From positions 1 through 64,000 of the forward strand of contig NZ_JACGUT010000054.1 in NCBI RefSeq assembly GCF_014076845.1: DNA of 64,000 nt, read 5' to 3'. The stretch's first letter is position 1. Every line of letters begins with the position of its first letter. The position numbers and the translations under genes were made by a program. Below the pieces are notes generated by a model. The model was not told the origin of the DNA. It made no database searches and was given only the letters and a program-made list of their open reading frames with translations. Shown one piece after another: positions 63,403-64,000 of this stretch. The DNA is from Colwellia sp. MB3u-41 (GTDB lineage: Bacteria > Pseudomonadota > Gammaproteobacteria > Enterobacterales > Alteromonadaceae).

Positions 63403-64000
63403 ATGAAAAATAGTAAACATATTGAAACACAAGCGATCCATTCAGGCCGCATTAACGATGAACAGTTTGGATCTTTGGCGACTCCTCTCTACCAAACTTC
63501 TACCTTTATTTTTGAAAACGCTAAACAAGGAGCCGATCGGTTTGCCGGAGAGGCTGAAGGTTATATCTACGGTAGATTAGGCAACCCCACTGTAAGGCAA
63601 TTAGAGATGCGTGTTGCTGCAATGGAAGAAATGGAAGATGCCGCAGCAACAGCAACCGGAATGGCTGCAGTATCTGGCGCTTTATTAGCTAATTTGCAGT
63701 GTGGTGATCATATTATTTCATCTAGTGCGTTATATGGTTGCTCATATGCGCTAATTAGCCATATGTTAACAAAGTTTGGTATTGAAGTTTCATTTGTTGA
63801 TATGCAAGAGCCTGAAAATATAGAAAAAGCGATAAAACCTAATACAAAGGTTATATTCTTAGAAACACCTATAAATCCCAACTTAGTTGTTCTAGATTTA
63901 GCGAGCATTTTAGCGATATCAAAACATCATAATATTCTCTCAATTGTGGACAATACTTTTCTTACCCCTGTTTTACAGCAACCCGGTAAATTTGGTGCAG
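63403..64000 (+). CDS. Methionine gamma-lyase-type PLP enzyme (3' end outside window)
   Basis: An ATG at 63403 opens a frame that runs off the window after 199 codons. It reads MKNSKHIETQAIHSGRINDE, ATPLYQTSTFIFENAKQGAD, YIYGRLGNPTVRQLEMRVAA, SGALLANLQCGDHIISSSAL and ETPINPNLVVLDLASI, the N-terminal two thirds of a Cys/Met-metabolism PLP enzyme, before the PLP lysine. The FENA.QGADRFAGEA.GYIYGRLGNPT pattern is that of methionine gamma-lyase, which splits methionine into methanethiol, 2-oxobutyrate and ammonia. Its regulation by the divergent TyrR-like activator is inferred from the promoter. Confidence 0.85.
   Translation, partial: MKNSKHIETQAIHSGRINDEQFGSLATPLYQTSTFIFENAKQGADRFAGEAEGYIYGRLGNPTVRQLEMRVAAMEEMEDAAATATGMAAVSGALLANLQCGDHIISSSALYGCSYALISHMLTKFGIEVSFVDMQEPENIEKAIKPNTKVIFLETPINPNLVVLDLASILAISKHHNILSIVDNTFLTPVLQQPGKFGA

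Overview
The window looks like a chromosomal segment of a cold-water marine gammaproteobacterium of the Alteromonadales, most like Colwellia or a close relative. The DNA is AT-rich, and the backbone is typical of that group: rimK, the divergent maoP/hdfR pair, PA3496-family small proteins, rraB, a plain etfBA/etfD electron-transfer set with PsrA-type operators, yciH and fapA. No rRNA, tRNA or CRISPR array was recognised.

Region by region. (1) 1-10.0 kb is backbone with decay: rimK (partial), two small envelope proteins, mgtE, DUF1353, maoP/hdfR, a hotdog thioesterase, an orphan periplasmic binding protein and a TPR protein, plus an IS30 transposase remnant and a broken PaaI-type thioesterase. 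(2) 10.0-16.1 kb is a five-gene, overlapping Tn7-like transposition operon (TnsA, a 76-residue HTH-like protein, TnsB, TnsC, TniQ/TnsD). (3) 16.5-22.9 kb is an NAD(P) module: nicotinamide phosphoribosyltransferase, a PRPP-synthetase homologue, an NAD-kinase homologue with an altered signature, an SPFH protein, an NrtR-type Nudix regulator and a 5'-nucleotidase. It carries five copies of a GTGTC-N5-GACAC-type operator. (4) 22.9-26.3 kb is a tight oxidoreductase/dioxygenase/hydrolase/membrane-protein operon. Its last gene, a Rossmann dehydrogenase, is cut off after 23 codons. (5) 26.4-39.0 kb is a defence-island-like block: a NYN nuclease with a LOTUS-like tail, a 1,916-residue DUF4011/DUF3320 helicase-nuclease, a NERD nuclease, and a three-gene phosphorelay-like operon. 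That operon has a huge TPR-containing kinase-like protein, a lone receiver, and a receiver fused to an alpha/beta-hydrolase with a C-terminal membrane anchor. I consider it the best candidate for an undescribed system. (6) 39.4-64 kb is backbone again: TetR/MlaC-like pair, three cobalamin genes, FMN reductase/LysR, thiolase with a nonsense-interrupted LysR gene, rraB, a pseudouridine synthase, a plant-like dapA, cinA, fapA, the etf genes, and a TyrR-family sigma54 activator divergent from a methionine gamma-lyase gene that runs off the end.

The accessory block (about 10.04-39.36 kb) has at each edge a short sequence sharing two identical blocks (12 and 13 bases) in inverted orientation, which may mark its boundaries. 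Several regulatory circuits can be read directly from the sequence: NrtR on the NAD genes, TetR on itself and the mlaC-like gene, PsrA on etfD/etfBA, and a TyrR-like activator with two upstream sites plus a -24/-12 promoter on the methionine gamma-lyase gene.
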